38,980 nt of DNA from Corynebacterium sp. (GTDB lineage Bacteria; Actinomycetota; Actinomycetes; Mycobacteriales; Mycobacteriaceae), in the NCBI RefSeq assembly GCF_012838985.1, contig NZ_DUOE01000109.1:1-38980 (forward strand), written 5' to 3'. Positions 24,564-31,759 of the stretch are shown here, one piece after another. Position 1 is the stretch's first letter, and each line of letters opens with the position of its first letter. Made by a program: the position numbers and the translations under genes. The notes beneath the pieces were generated by a model, which saw nothing but the letters and a program-made list of their open reading frames with translations, did not search any database and had not been told where the DNA came from.

Positions 24564-26204
24564 TCAGTTCTCCTCCGGAATCATGGAGATCGCGCCGCAC
24601 GGGCACTCCTCCGCGCAGATACCGCAGCCCTTGCAGTAGTCGTACTTGAACTCGTACTCGCCGGCCGCCAGCTTGGTCACCGCATTGTCCGGGCAGACGC
24701 CGAAGCAGTTGTCGCAGCCGAAGCAGTTGCCGCACGACATGCAGCGGCGGGCCTCGAGGAGGGCGGAGTCGGCGTCGAGGCCCTGCACGACCTCGTCGAA
24801 GGTGGAGGCACGACGTGCCCCTTCGAGGCGTTCGCGCACCTGGTGCGGGGCCTCGGAGTAGTACCAGGTCTCCATACGGTCGAGAGTCGCGTCTGCAGGC
24901 TTGACTGCTGGCACATAGGGCTGGCCGCGCAGCCAACCGTCGATGTAGCGGGCCGCCTTCTTGCCGTGGCCGATGGCGACGGTGACGTTCTTCTCGCTCG
25001 GCACCATGTCACCGCCGGCGAAGACCCCCGCACGCCCGGTCATCATCTGTCCGTCGACGGCGACCACACCGCGGGAGATCTCCACGCCCTCGACGCCCTC
25101 CAGCAGGGAGAGATCCGACTCCTGGCCCAGCGCCATGACGAGGGAGTCGGCGGCGAGGTCCTCGTACTCGCCGGTCGGGGTGAGGTTGCCCTCGGCGTCG
25201 ATGGCCATCTTCTCGATCCTGACCGAGCCCTCGTCGACGTGGTTGACGGTGGACAGCCAGCGCATGGTGATGCCCTCCTCCTCGGCCTCCATGACCTCGG
25301 AGTCGTGGGCGGTCATGCGGTCGCGGGTGCGGCGGTAGAGGATGACCGACTCGGTGGCCCCCAGTCGGCGGGCCGTGCGTGCCGCGTCGACCGCGGTGTT
25401 GCCGCCGCCGTAGACCACCACGCGGCGCCCCAGCAGCGGGGCCTCCCCGTCCTCGGTGTCGCGCAGCAGGTCGACGGCGTTCATGATGGTCGCCGCCGAA
25501 CCTGCGGGCACCTCCACGTTGCGTGCCAGCTGGGCGCCGACAGCGGTGAAGACGGCGTCGAAAAGCTCCAGTTCGGCGTCGACGTCGGTGACGGTGACGC
25601 CCTGCTCGAAGGTGACACCCAGGGCCGCGATGCGGGCGATCTCGGCGTCGAGGATGTGGCGGGGCAGGCGGTAGGAGGGGATGCCGTAGCGCATCATGCC
25701 GCCGGGCCGGGCACCCTGGTCACGGACCGTGACCTCGTGGCCGAGGCGGGCCAGGTGGTACGCCGCGGACAGGCCGGAGGGCCCGGAACCGACGACGAGG
25801 ACCTTCCTGCCTGAGGGATCCTTGACGGGTGCGACCTGCCAGCCCTCCTTGATGGCGCGGTCACCGAGGAAACGCTCGATGGCGTTGATGCCGACGGCTT
25901 CGTCGACCTCCGCACGGTTACAGGCGGTCTGGCACGTGTGGTAGCAGACGCGGCCCATGACGGCGGGCAGGGGATTATCCACCATGATCTCGCGCCAGGC
26001 AGCCTCGTAGTCGCCCTCCTCGGCGTGGTACAGCCAGCCCTGGATGTTCTCCCCCGCGGGGCAGGCCTTGTTGCAGGGCGGCAGCAGATCGACGTAGACG
26101 GGCCGCTCGCTGCGCCAGGAGCCGGTCTTGTTCGCCAGGGAGGAACCGGTCTGCAGGGTGATGGCGAAGGGCATGCCGATGTTGACGTTCCTGTCGGGGC
26201 TCAC
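24564..26204 (-). CDS. GltD-like FAD/NAD(P) oxidoreductase with C-terminal [4Fe-4S] ferredoxin domain
   Basis: Predicted 546 residues. The N-terminal glutamate-synthase-small-subunit-like iron-sulfur region has CNKACPAGENIQGWL and CYHTCQTACNRAEVDEAVGINAIERF. The FAD fold follows with VVGSGPSGLSAAYHL, and an NAD(P) loop VVYGGGNTAVDAARTARRLG. FAD is closed by GVFAGGDMV. The C-terminus (about 480-546) has CMSCGNCFGCDNCFGVCP and CKGCGICAEECPCGAI, a two-cluster ferredoxin like the delta subunit of pyruvate:ferredoxin oxidoreductase. It is the last gene after gamma, alpha and beta subunits, with its GTG overlapping the beta stop by four bases. It probably passes electrons from the 2-oxoacid reaction to NAD(P)+. 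Confidence 0.9.
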   Translation of the reverse strand: MSPDRNVNIGMPFAITLQTGSSLANKTGSWRSERPVYVDLLPPCNKACPAGENIQGWLYHAEEGDYEAAWREIMVDNPLPAVMGRVCYHTCQTACNRAEVDEAVGINAIERFLGDRAIKEGWQVAPVKDPSGRKVLVVGSGPSGLSAAYHLARLGHEVTVRDQGARPGGMMRYGIPSYRLPRHILDAEIARIAALGVTFEQGVTVTDVDAELELFDAVFTAVGAQLARNVEVPAGSAATIMNAVDLLRDTEDGEAPLLGRRVVVYGGGNTAVDAARTARRLGATESVILYRRTRDRMTAHDSEVMEAEEEGITMRWLSTVNHVDEGSVRIEKMAIDAEGNLTPTGEYEDLAADSLVMALGQESDLSLLEGVEGVEISRGVVAVDGQMMTGRAGVFAGGDMVPSEKNVTVAIGHGKKAARYIDGWLRGQPYVPAVKPADATLDRMETWYYSEAPHQVRERLEGARRASTFDEVVQGLDADSALLEARRCMSCGNCFGCDNCFGVCPDNAVTKLAAGEYEFKYDYCKGCGICAEECPCGAISMIPEEN

Positions 26205-27298
26205 TGTGCGTCGTCTCCTTCGTACTTGACGAACTCGTCGAGGGTCTCCTCGTCGATGAGGTTGTAGCGGCGGATGTTGCGGTCCGCCAGCGCCTGGATG
26301 CGTCCGATGACGGCGGGGTCCGCGTCCTTCCGGAACAGGTGCGCGTAACGGCGCTGCAGCCGGAGGTAGTCCTCGACCGGGGCGGGGCGGCGGATCTTCT
26401 TCACCGAGGTGACCTCGCCGTACTCCGCCTCGTAGACGGGGAACAGGCCGGTCTGGGTGGCCAGGCGGGCCAGCTTGATGGTGTCCTTCGACGCCGAACC
26501 CCAGCCCAGCGGGCAGGGCACGAACACGTGCAGGTAGCGGGCACCGCGGAACTCCATCGCGCGGGTCACCTTGTACTCGAGGTCGTGGAGGTCCGCGACG
26601 GTGGCGGTGGCCACGTAGGGGATCTCGTGCGCCATCGCGATGCGCGGCAGGTCCTTGCCCTGACCGAAGACGTTGCCCGGCTCCGGGCCGACCGGCTGGG
26701 TCGTGGCCGTCCGGGCTGCCGGCGGCGTCGCACCGGAACGCTGCACGCCGGTGTTCATGTACGCCTCGTTGTCGTAGCAGATGTAGAGGACGTCGTCGTT
26801 GCGCTCGAACATGCCCGACAGGGGACCGAAACCGATGTCGACGGTGCCGCCGTCACCGCCCTGGGCGACGACGCGGACGTCGGTACGCCCCTTCGCCTTC
26901 ATCGCGGCCGCGACACCGGTGGCCACGGCCGGGGCGTTACCGAACAGGGAGTGGATCCACGGCAGATTCCACGAGGTCTCCGGGTACGGGGTGGAGAACA
27001 CCTCGAGGCAGCCGGTGGCGTTGCAGGCGATGAGCTGGCCGTCCGTCGCGGCGACGGCGGCATCGAGGGCGTAGCGGGCTCCGAGCGCCTCACCGCAGCC
27101 CTGGCAGGCGCGGTGGCCGGAGGTCAGCGAGTTGAAGCGGTCGGGCCCCGACTGGATCGACAGCAGCTTGTCCTCGATGAGGCGGTTGCCGATGGCGAAG
27201 GAACCCACCTGGTAGAACTTCGTCTCCTCCGCCCCGGGGATCTCGGTGGCGGGGAAGCTCGGCGTGGGCAGTGCGGTGGTGTAGCGGAAATCAGACAT
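26201..27298 (-). CDS. 2-oxoacid:acceptor oxidoreductase, beta subunit (TPP-binding)
   Basis: Predicted 365 residues. Thiamine-diphosphate subunit of the pyruvate/2-oxoacid:ferredoxin oxidoreductase family. Visible features are GHRACQGCGEALG with two cluster cysteines, CNATGCLEVFSTPYPETSW, and TPP-binding GGDGGTVDIGFGPLSG through ICYDNEAYMNTGVQRSGATP. A further cysteine in FVPCPLGWG completes a four-Cys cluster site. The ATG at 27298 has a GGGAGAA site upstream. It lies two bases after the alpha subunit stop. The real 2-oxoacid substrate cannot be told from sequence alone. Confidence 0.93.
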   Translation of the reverse strand: MSDFRYTTALPTPSFPATEIPGAEETKFYQVGSFAIGNRLIEDKLLSIQSGPDRFNSLTSGHRACQGCGEALGARYALDAAVAATDGQLIACNATGCLEVFSTPYPETSWNLPWIHSLFGNAPAVATGVAAAMKAKGRTDVRVVAQGGDGGTVDIGFGPLSGMFERNDDVLYICYDNEAYMNTGVQRSGATPPAARTATTQPVGPEPGNVFGQGKDLPRIAMAHEIPYVATATVADLHDLEYKVTRAMEFRGARYLHVFVPCPLGWGSASKDTIKLARLATQTGLFPVYEAEYGEVTSVKKIRRPAPVEDYLRLQRRYAHLFRKDADPAVIGRIQALADRNIRRYNLIDEETLDEFVKYEGDDAQ

Positions 27299-27300
27299 GT

Positions 27301-28545
27301 CTAGTTCTCCCTGGCTGCCAGATCGCGCAGCATGTTCTCCGGGATGGCACCGGAGCGGCGGTGGGTGTTCTCGCGGGCGAGTTCGGCGTCGACAAGCTCC
27401 CTGTCGAGGTCGAGGAACGTGGTGTCCTCCACCTCATCGACGACCGCCTTGTCCAGGTAGGAGTGCAGCGACGCCTTCGTGATGTCGCGTCCGCCGAGAC
27501 CGGCGATGAGCTCGTGGCAGATGAAGCGCTTTCCGCGCATGGCGGCGCGGCAGTGGGAGGAGACGATGCCGCCGATGCCGACGGAGAAGGCCTTCTCCAG
27601 GACGATGAAACGGGTGCACCTGCTCAGCGCCTCGCGCACGGCTGCGGTGGGGAAGGGGCGGAAGGACACGAGCGAGAGGACGCCGATCTTCTCGCCTGCT
27701 TCCCGACGCTCGTCGACGACGTCACGCAACGTGCCCGTCACGGACCCCAGGCACACGATGATCGTCTCCGCGTCCTCCGTGCGGTATTCGTGCATGAGAC
27801 CGCCGGAGGTGCGGCCGAAGATCCCGGCGAACTCGGCGCTCACCCGCGGGATGACGTCGAGGGCCTGCAGCTGCTTGTGGTGGGCGAGGTAGCGGACCTC
27901 GGTGAACGCCTCCGGACCGACCATCGCGCCGATGGAGATCGGGGCGGCCGGGTCGAGGACCTGCCGCGGCTCATAGGGAGGCAGGAACTTGTCGACGTCC
28001 TCCACCTCCGGCACATCCACCTGCTCCATGGCGTGCGTGAGGATGAAACCGTCCATGCACACCATGACCGGCAGGGAGAGCTCCTCGGCGATCTTGAACG
28101 CCTGCACGTGCAGGTCCGCGGCCTCCTGGTTGTCGGTGGCGTAGAGCTGCAGCCAGCCGGAGTCACGCTGCGACATGGAGTCGGTCTGGTCGTTCCAGAT
28201 GTTGATCGGCGAGCCGATGGCGCGGTTGGCCACCGTCATGACGATCGGCAGACCCAGGCCGGAGGCGTTGTACACGGCCTCCACCATGAACAGCAGACCC
28301 TGGGAGGCGGTGGCTGTGTAGGACCGGGCACCGGCGGCCGACGCGCCGATGGAGGCGGACATCGCGGAGAACTCACTCTCCACGTTGACGTACTCGCAGG
28401 AACCCAGCTCGCCCTTCTTGGCCATGGCACTCAGGGCCTCGACGATGTGGGTCTGCGGGGAGATCGGGTAGGCGCAGATCACCTCCGGACGGCAGGCCGC
28501 CACGGCCTGCGCCACCGCCTGGGAACCCTCGATCTGCTTAAGCAT
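27301..28545 (-). CDS. 2-oxoacid:acceptor oxidoreductase, alpha subunit
   Basis: Predicted 414 residues. The family's pyrimidine-binding and transketolase C-terminal domains: AYPISPQTHIVEALS near the N-terminus (substrate/TPP region), VNVESEFSAMSASIGASAAGARSYTATASQGLLFM, DQTDSMSQRDSGW, and the C-terminal IVLEKAFSVGIGG. The length is typical of PorA-like subunits. The start overlaps the gamma subunit stop by eight bases, indicating translational coupling. It acts in the cytosol with gamma, beta and the FAD/iron-sulfur subunit. Confidence 0.93.
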   Translation of the reverse strand: MLKQIEGSQAVAQAVAACRPEVICAYPISPQTHIVEALSAMAKKGELGSCEYVNVESEFSAMSASIGASAAGARSYTATASQGLLFMVEAVYNASGLGLPIVMTVANRAIGSPINIWNDQTDSMSQRDSGWLQLYATDNQEAADLHVQAFKIAEELSLPVMVCMDGFILTHAMEQVDVPEVEDVDKFLPPYEPRQVLDPAAPISIGAMVGPEAFTEVRYLAHHKQLQALDVIPRVSAEFAGIFGRTSGGLMHEYRTEDAETIIVCLGSVTGTLRDVVDERREAGEKIGVLSLVSFRPFPTAAVREALSRCTRFIVLEKAFSVGIGGIVSSHCRAAMRGKRFICHELIAGLGGRDITKASLHSYLDKAVVDEVEDTTFLDLDRELVDAELARENTHRRSGAIPENMLRDLAAREN

Positions 28546-29119
28546 TGGCTGCCTCCTCCTGCTTGGACATGACCAGGTCGTACGCGGCCTGCGCGGCGGC
28601 GACGTTCATCTCCCCGACCCGGCCGGGGAAACGGTTCATGATGGCGTGGGACACCGACTCCATCCGGTACAGACCGGTGAGCGCGGCGACGCCACCGAGC
28701 AGCACCGCGTTCGGCACGGTACGGCCGGTGTGTTCGCGGGCGATGTCGGTGGCGGGGATCGTCATGAAGTGGCCGGCGGGTTGGCGGGCCTGCAGTTCGC
28801 TGAGCCCCAGTTCCGCGCTGCGCTTCGACGAGTTGATGAGCACGTAGCCGTCCTCGGTGAGCCCCGAGAAGACATTGAGGATGGGGAGCAGCGTGCGGTC
28901 CTGCACCACGACGAGGTCAGGATTGAGCACCGGCTCCCGGGTACGGATCGGGGTGTCGCTGATCCGGCAGTACGCCACGACGGGCGCTCCGGTGCGTTCC
29001 GAACCGAAGGAGGGGAACGCCTGCGCGTGACGTCCCTCCTCGAAGGCTGCCATGGCTATGAGGTCGGACGCGGTGACCACGCCCTGTCCGCCCCGACCGT
29101 GAATACGTACTTCGACCAT
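28538..29119 (-). CDS. 2-oxoacid:acceptor oxidoreductase, gamma subunit
   Basis: Predicted 193 residues, PorG-type. Signature blocks are VEVRIHGRGGQGVVTASDLIA, QAFPSFGSERTGAPVVAYCRIS, NPDLVVVQD, and the C-terminal NAVLLGGVAALTGLY. I take the ATG at 29119; the longer ORF in the track extends through the Na/Pi gene antisense region. It is the first gene of the oxidoreductase operon. GGAGG lies too close to the ATG to be an ideal Shine-Dalgarno, while TAGAGT is seven bases upstream, so the transcript may be leaderless. Confidence 0.92.
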   Translation of the reverse strand: MVEVRIHGRGGQGVVTASDLIAMAAFEEGRHAQAFPSFGSERTGAPVVAYCRISDTPIRTREPVLNPDLVVVQDRTLLPILNVFSGLTEDGYVLINSSKRSAELGLSELQARQPAGHFMTIPATDIAREHTGRTVPNAVLLGGVAALTGLYRMESVSHAIMNRFPGRVGEMNVAAAQAAYDLVMSKQEEAANA

Positions 29120-29126
29120 GCCCTCC

Positions 29127-29132
29127 ACTCTA
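29127..29132 (-). promoter_or_regulatory. Putative leaderless -10 of the oxidoreductase operon (TAGAGT)
   Basis: TAGAGT on the minus strand, seven bases before the gamma subunit ATG, in the 62-base gap after the Na/Pi cotransporter gene. It suggests the oxidoreductase operon has its own start. Confidence 0.55.
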
Positions 29133-29181
29133 AGAGCACGGACCCCTGAATGTGCGGTAACTGGAGGAGGGCAGGATCTCC

Positions 29182-30411
29182 CTAGAGCAGGACGGTCAGC
29201 AGGATGAGGGTGGCCGGCAGCGCCACGAAGACACCGAGGACCCAGACGGCCACGTACATCTTCCTCTCCGCTCCCAGGCGGGCCAGCAGCTCGGCGCCGT
29301 GGACGGGCAGCTCCCGCAGGAACGGCACACCGTAGATGAGGATCGTGGCGAAGGTGTTGAACAGCAGGTGCACCAGGGCCGCCTGCAGGGCCAGCTGGCC
29401 GTCCATGCCGGTGAAGGCGAAGGCGGCGATGAGGGCCGTGATGGTGGTACCGATGTTGGCGCCCAGCGTGAAGGGGTAGATCTGGCGGGTGGTGAACGTG
29501 CCGGAGCCGGCCAGCGGCACCATCAGGGAGGTGGTGGTGGAGGAGGACTGCACCATGACCGTCACCAGTGCGCCGGAGGCGATGCCGGACAGCGGGCCAC
29601 GGCCGATGGCGGCGTGGAGGATCTTCCGCGCGCGGCCGACCATGACGACCTTGAGCAGCTTGCCGATGAGGTTGATCACGCCGAGGATGAGAGCGATGCC
29701 GATGGCGATGAGCAGGATGCCGCCCCACGGGTGGTCGATGGCCTTGCCGATGAGGCCGATGGTGCCGGCCAGGGGATCGGTGACGGCGGTGACCGCGTTG
29801 CCCAGTCCACCGAAGATGAACGTCAGTGCGCCACCGTCGGAGCCGGCGAACTGCTCAGCCAGGAAGCTGGAGGTGCGCTCCAGCAGGCCGAACATGATCT
29901 CCAGGGGCAGGAAGATGACCACGGCCAGCAGGTTGAAGAAGTCGTGCACCGAGGCCGCGGAGAAGGCCCGCCGGAACGAGGCCTTGTCGCGCATCATGCC
30001 CAGGGAGACGAGCGTGCTGGTCAGTGTGGTGCCGATGTTGGCGCCTAGCAGCATGGGGATCGCCGTGGCCATGGGCAGACCACCGGCGACGAGTCCGACG
30101 GTGATGGAGGTGGTCGTCGAGGAGGACTGGATGAGTGCCGTCGCGAGCAGACCGATCATCAGGGCGATGAGCGGGTTGGAGGCGAAGGCGAAGAGCTCCT
30201 CGGCGCGGCCGCTCGTGGCGAGCTTGAAGCCGTCACCGATGACGCTGACCGCGGTGATGAGCAGGTAGATACCGACGGCGACGGTGATCCAGTTGGCGAT
30301 CGCCAGCGGCTTCCCGCGGAGACCGAGTCGTGCGAGGGGACTCGGTCGCTCCGCCGGGATGTCGGGGGTGGTGTCCATCGGCGGAAGGACCGGAGGTGTC
30401 GTGGTGGACAT
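29182..30411 (-). CDS. Na/Pi cotransporter family protein, copy 1
   Basis: Predicted 409 residues from the ATG at 30411 (AGGAGAA upstream; the track's 30444 start adds an unsupported leader). Two inverted Na/Pi repeats each contain a QSSS motif: LIQSSSTTTSITVG and VQSSSTTTSLMVP. GANIGTTLTSTL and GANIGTTITALI follow. About eight to ten membrane segments. Family members (NptA/PhoU-like fused or not) carry phosphate with sodium; this one lacks a C-terminal PhoU domain. It is nearly the same protein as copy 2 at 31760-32977, with long identical blocks. The stop is 62 bases before the oxidoreductase gamma gene. Confidence 0.9.
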   Translation of the reverse strand: MSTTTPPVLPPMDTTPDIPAERPSPLARLGLRGKPLAIANWITVAVGIYLLITAVSVIGDGFKLATSGRAEELFAFASNPLIALMIGLLATALIQSSSTTTSITVGLVAGGLPMATAIPMLLGANIGTTLTSTLVSLGMMRDKASFRRAFSAASVHDFFNLLAVVIFLPLEIMFGLLERTSSFLAEQFAGSDGGALTFIFGGLGNAVTAVTDPLAGTIGLIGKAIDHPWGGILLIAIGIALILGVINLIGKLLKVVMVGRARKILHAAIGRGPLSGIASGALVTVMVQSSSTTTSLMVPLAGSGTFTTRQIYPFTLGANIGTTITALIAAFAFTGMDGQLALQAALVHLLFNTFATILIYGVPFLRELPVHGAELLARLGAERKMYVAVWVLGVFVALPATLILLTVLL

Positions 30412-30438
30412 GCAGGGTTCTCCTGAAGTCTGAAGCGC

Positions 30439-30475
30439 GGGCACCGTGTGCCCCAGGGGACGGCCCTAACTTAGG
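30439..30475 (-). promoter_or_regulatory. Leader elements of Na/Pi copy 1: hairpin GGGCAC-CGT-GTGCCC and palindrome CCTAACTTAGG
   Basis: In the 190-base gap before copy 1 there is a palindrome CCTAACTTAGG (30465-30475), near the likely -10, and a perfect 6-bp stem with a 3-base loop (30439-30453) in the transcribed leader. A comparable GGGCC/GGCCC stem lies in the leader of copy 2. These could be regulatory or incidental. Confidence 0.4.
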
Positions 30476-30601
30476 AAGTCAACATGACCACTTCGGTACC
30501 GTTCGGTTAACGGACGGTGAATTGAATGGGAATCGTGGGGCAATTCACAAAGAACTCCCCCTGAAAACGCCCTCCTCGAGTTGCAGCGCACCGGGAACCT
30601 G

Positions 30602-31531
30602 TTAGAAGAGGCCCTCGATGCCCTCCGCCGGCCCCGTCACACGGTTGTCCAGTCGTTCCCGTGCCGCCGCGTAAGCCTCATCCGGGAGCCGGTAGTAGTA
30701 CACCAACGGCAGTTCATCGTGGACCTTGTCCAGATACGTCCCGATGAACTCCCGGACATCCTCCCGCTCCTCCAGCGCCGCGACGGACACGTAGAGGAAC
30801 AGCGGCCGGGTGAGGGCCCGGTAGGTCCCGTCCTGCACGCCGGCGAGCGTCGGCTGCACGCCGTCGACGGACACGGTGGCCATGACGTTGCGGTGCCCCT
30901 CGTCGGAGGCCAGGTAGTTGCCCACACCCATGAAGCCGAGCGCGTTCCGGTCCGCGGCGATCCAGCGGGTGAGTTCCTCGATGTCATCGGTGGTGCGGTA
31001 GTCCTCGCGCAGGGAACCCGCCTGGCCGGTCACCGCCTCACTGAAGTAGTCGAAGGTGCCCGAGCCGGCCCCACGGCCGACGAGCACGATCTCCTCCTCC
31101 GGCCATTCGGGGCGGATGTCGGCCCAGGTGCTGATCTCCGAGCCCGGGGACCAGATCTTCCGCAGCTCCTCCATGGTGAGGTCGCGGACGGTCCCGTTGG
31201 CGGAGTTGCGGACCACGCTCAGAGAATCCACGGCGACGGGCAGTTCGATGAACTCCACGTCGTTCTCCGCGCACAGCTCCTGCTGCTCCCGGGGAATGGG
31301 GACCGAGGCGTTGTTGATCTGCGATTCACCCCGGCAGAACCGCCCGAAACCGTCGAGCGTGCCCTCGCTGGTCTGCTCGATGGCCGTGCGTGTCTTGAGG
31401 GCCATGTGGGCGGTGACCGGGGCGACGGTGGCGGAACCGGTCACCCGGATCGGGTCGTCGCCCACCGGGGTGCAGCCTGCGAGGAGCAGCCCGCACGCGG
31501 TCGTGAGCATCGCCAGTCGACGCAGCGTCAT
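30602..31531 (-). CDS. PstS-like phosphate-binding lipoprotein
   Basis: Predicted 309 residues with a signal peptide ending LLLAGC (Cys20). The PstS-type binding fold is visible in IRVTGSATVAPVTAHM, FCRGESQINNASVPI, VVRNSANGTVRDLTMEELRKIW, VLVGRGAGSGTFDYF and NALGFMGVGNYLA. These match the phosphate-contacting turns of the family. There is no PstCAB permease nearby. Instead it follows Na/Pi cotransporter copy 2 and a small coiled-coil protein, with a four-base ATGA overlap. Its role is inferred as high-affinity phosphate capture or sensing. Confidence 0.85.
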   Translation of the reverse strand: MTLRRLAMLTTACGLLLAGCTPVGDDPIRVTGSATVAPVTAHMALKTRTAIEQTSEGTLDGFGRFCRGESQINNASVPIPREQQELCAENDVEFIELPVAVDSLSVVRNSANGTVRDLTMEELRKIWSPGSEISTWADIRPEWPEEEIVLVGRGAGSGTFDYFSEAVTGQAGSLREDYRTTDDIEELTRWIAADRNALGFMGVGNYLASDEGHRNVMATVSVDGVQPTLAGVQDGTYRALTRPLFLYVSVAALEEREDVREFIGTYLDKVHDELPLVYYYRLPDEAYAAARERLDNRVTGPAEGIEGLF

Positions 31532-31749
31532 GCCTGCTCATCCTCCCCGCGACCGCGCAGGTCGCTCATGAGCGCGTCAATGAATACGCGGATGTTGTTC
31601 CAGCGGTGGCTGGTGGCGGCGAAGAGCTCCGGGAGCCGCTCGATCTCCTCCCGTTGACGCTGTTCCTGCAGCTCCTGCAGGCGGCGTTCGGTGTCGGCGA
31701 GGATCTCCTCGAGCTGCTCCTCCAGGGTGAGCCGGGGATCGTTGTTCAT
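31528..31749 (-). CDS. Small coiled-coil protein, 73 residues
   Basis: Predicted 73 residues from the ATG at 31749, with AAGGAG upstream that overlaps the stop of Na/Pi copy 2 in the same transcript. Residues about 8-40 are strongly charged and heptad-like (LEEQLEEILADTERRLQELQEQRQREEIERL), then SHRWNNIRVFIDALMSDLRG. No family is recognised. It is a soluble, cytosolic-looking protein lodged between the sodium-phosphate transporter and the PstS-like gene, with a four-base overlap to the latter. The ORF track hides it in a longer out-of-place ORF (31528..32040). Confidence 0.75.
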   Translation of the reverse strand: MNNDPRLTLEEQLEEILADTERRLQELQEQRQREEIERLPELFAATSHRWNNIRVFIDALMSDLRGRGEDEQA

Positions 31750-31759
31750 GGTGGGCTCC

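Noticed and set aside
24216-25814. 532-residue plus-strand ORF opposite the GltD-like gene
   Set aside because: Crosses the small secreted gene and the GltD-like gene antisense; no motifs, while the minus-strand protein has FAD, NAD(P) and iron-sulfur motifs.
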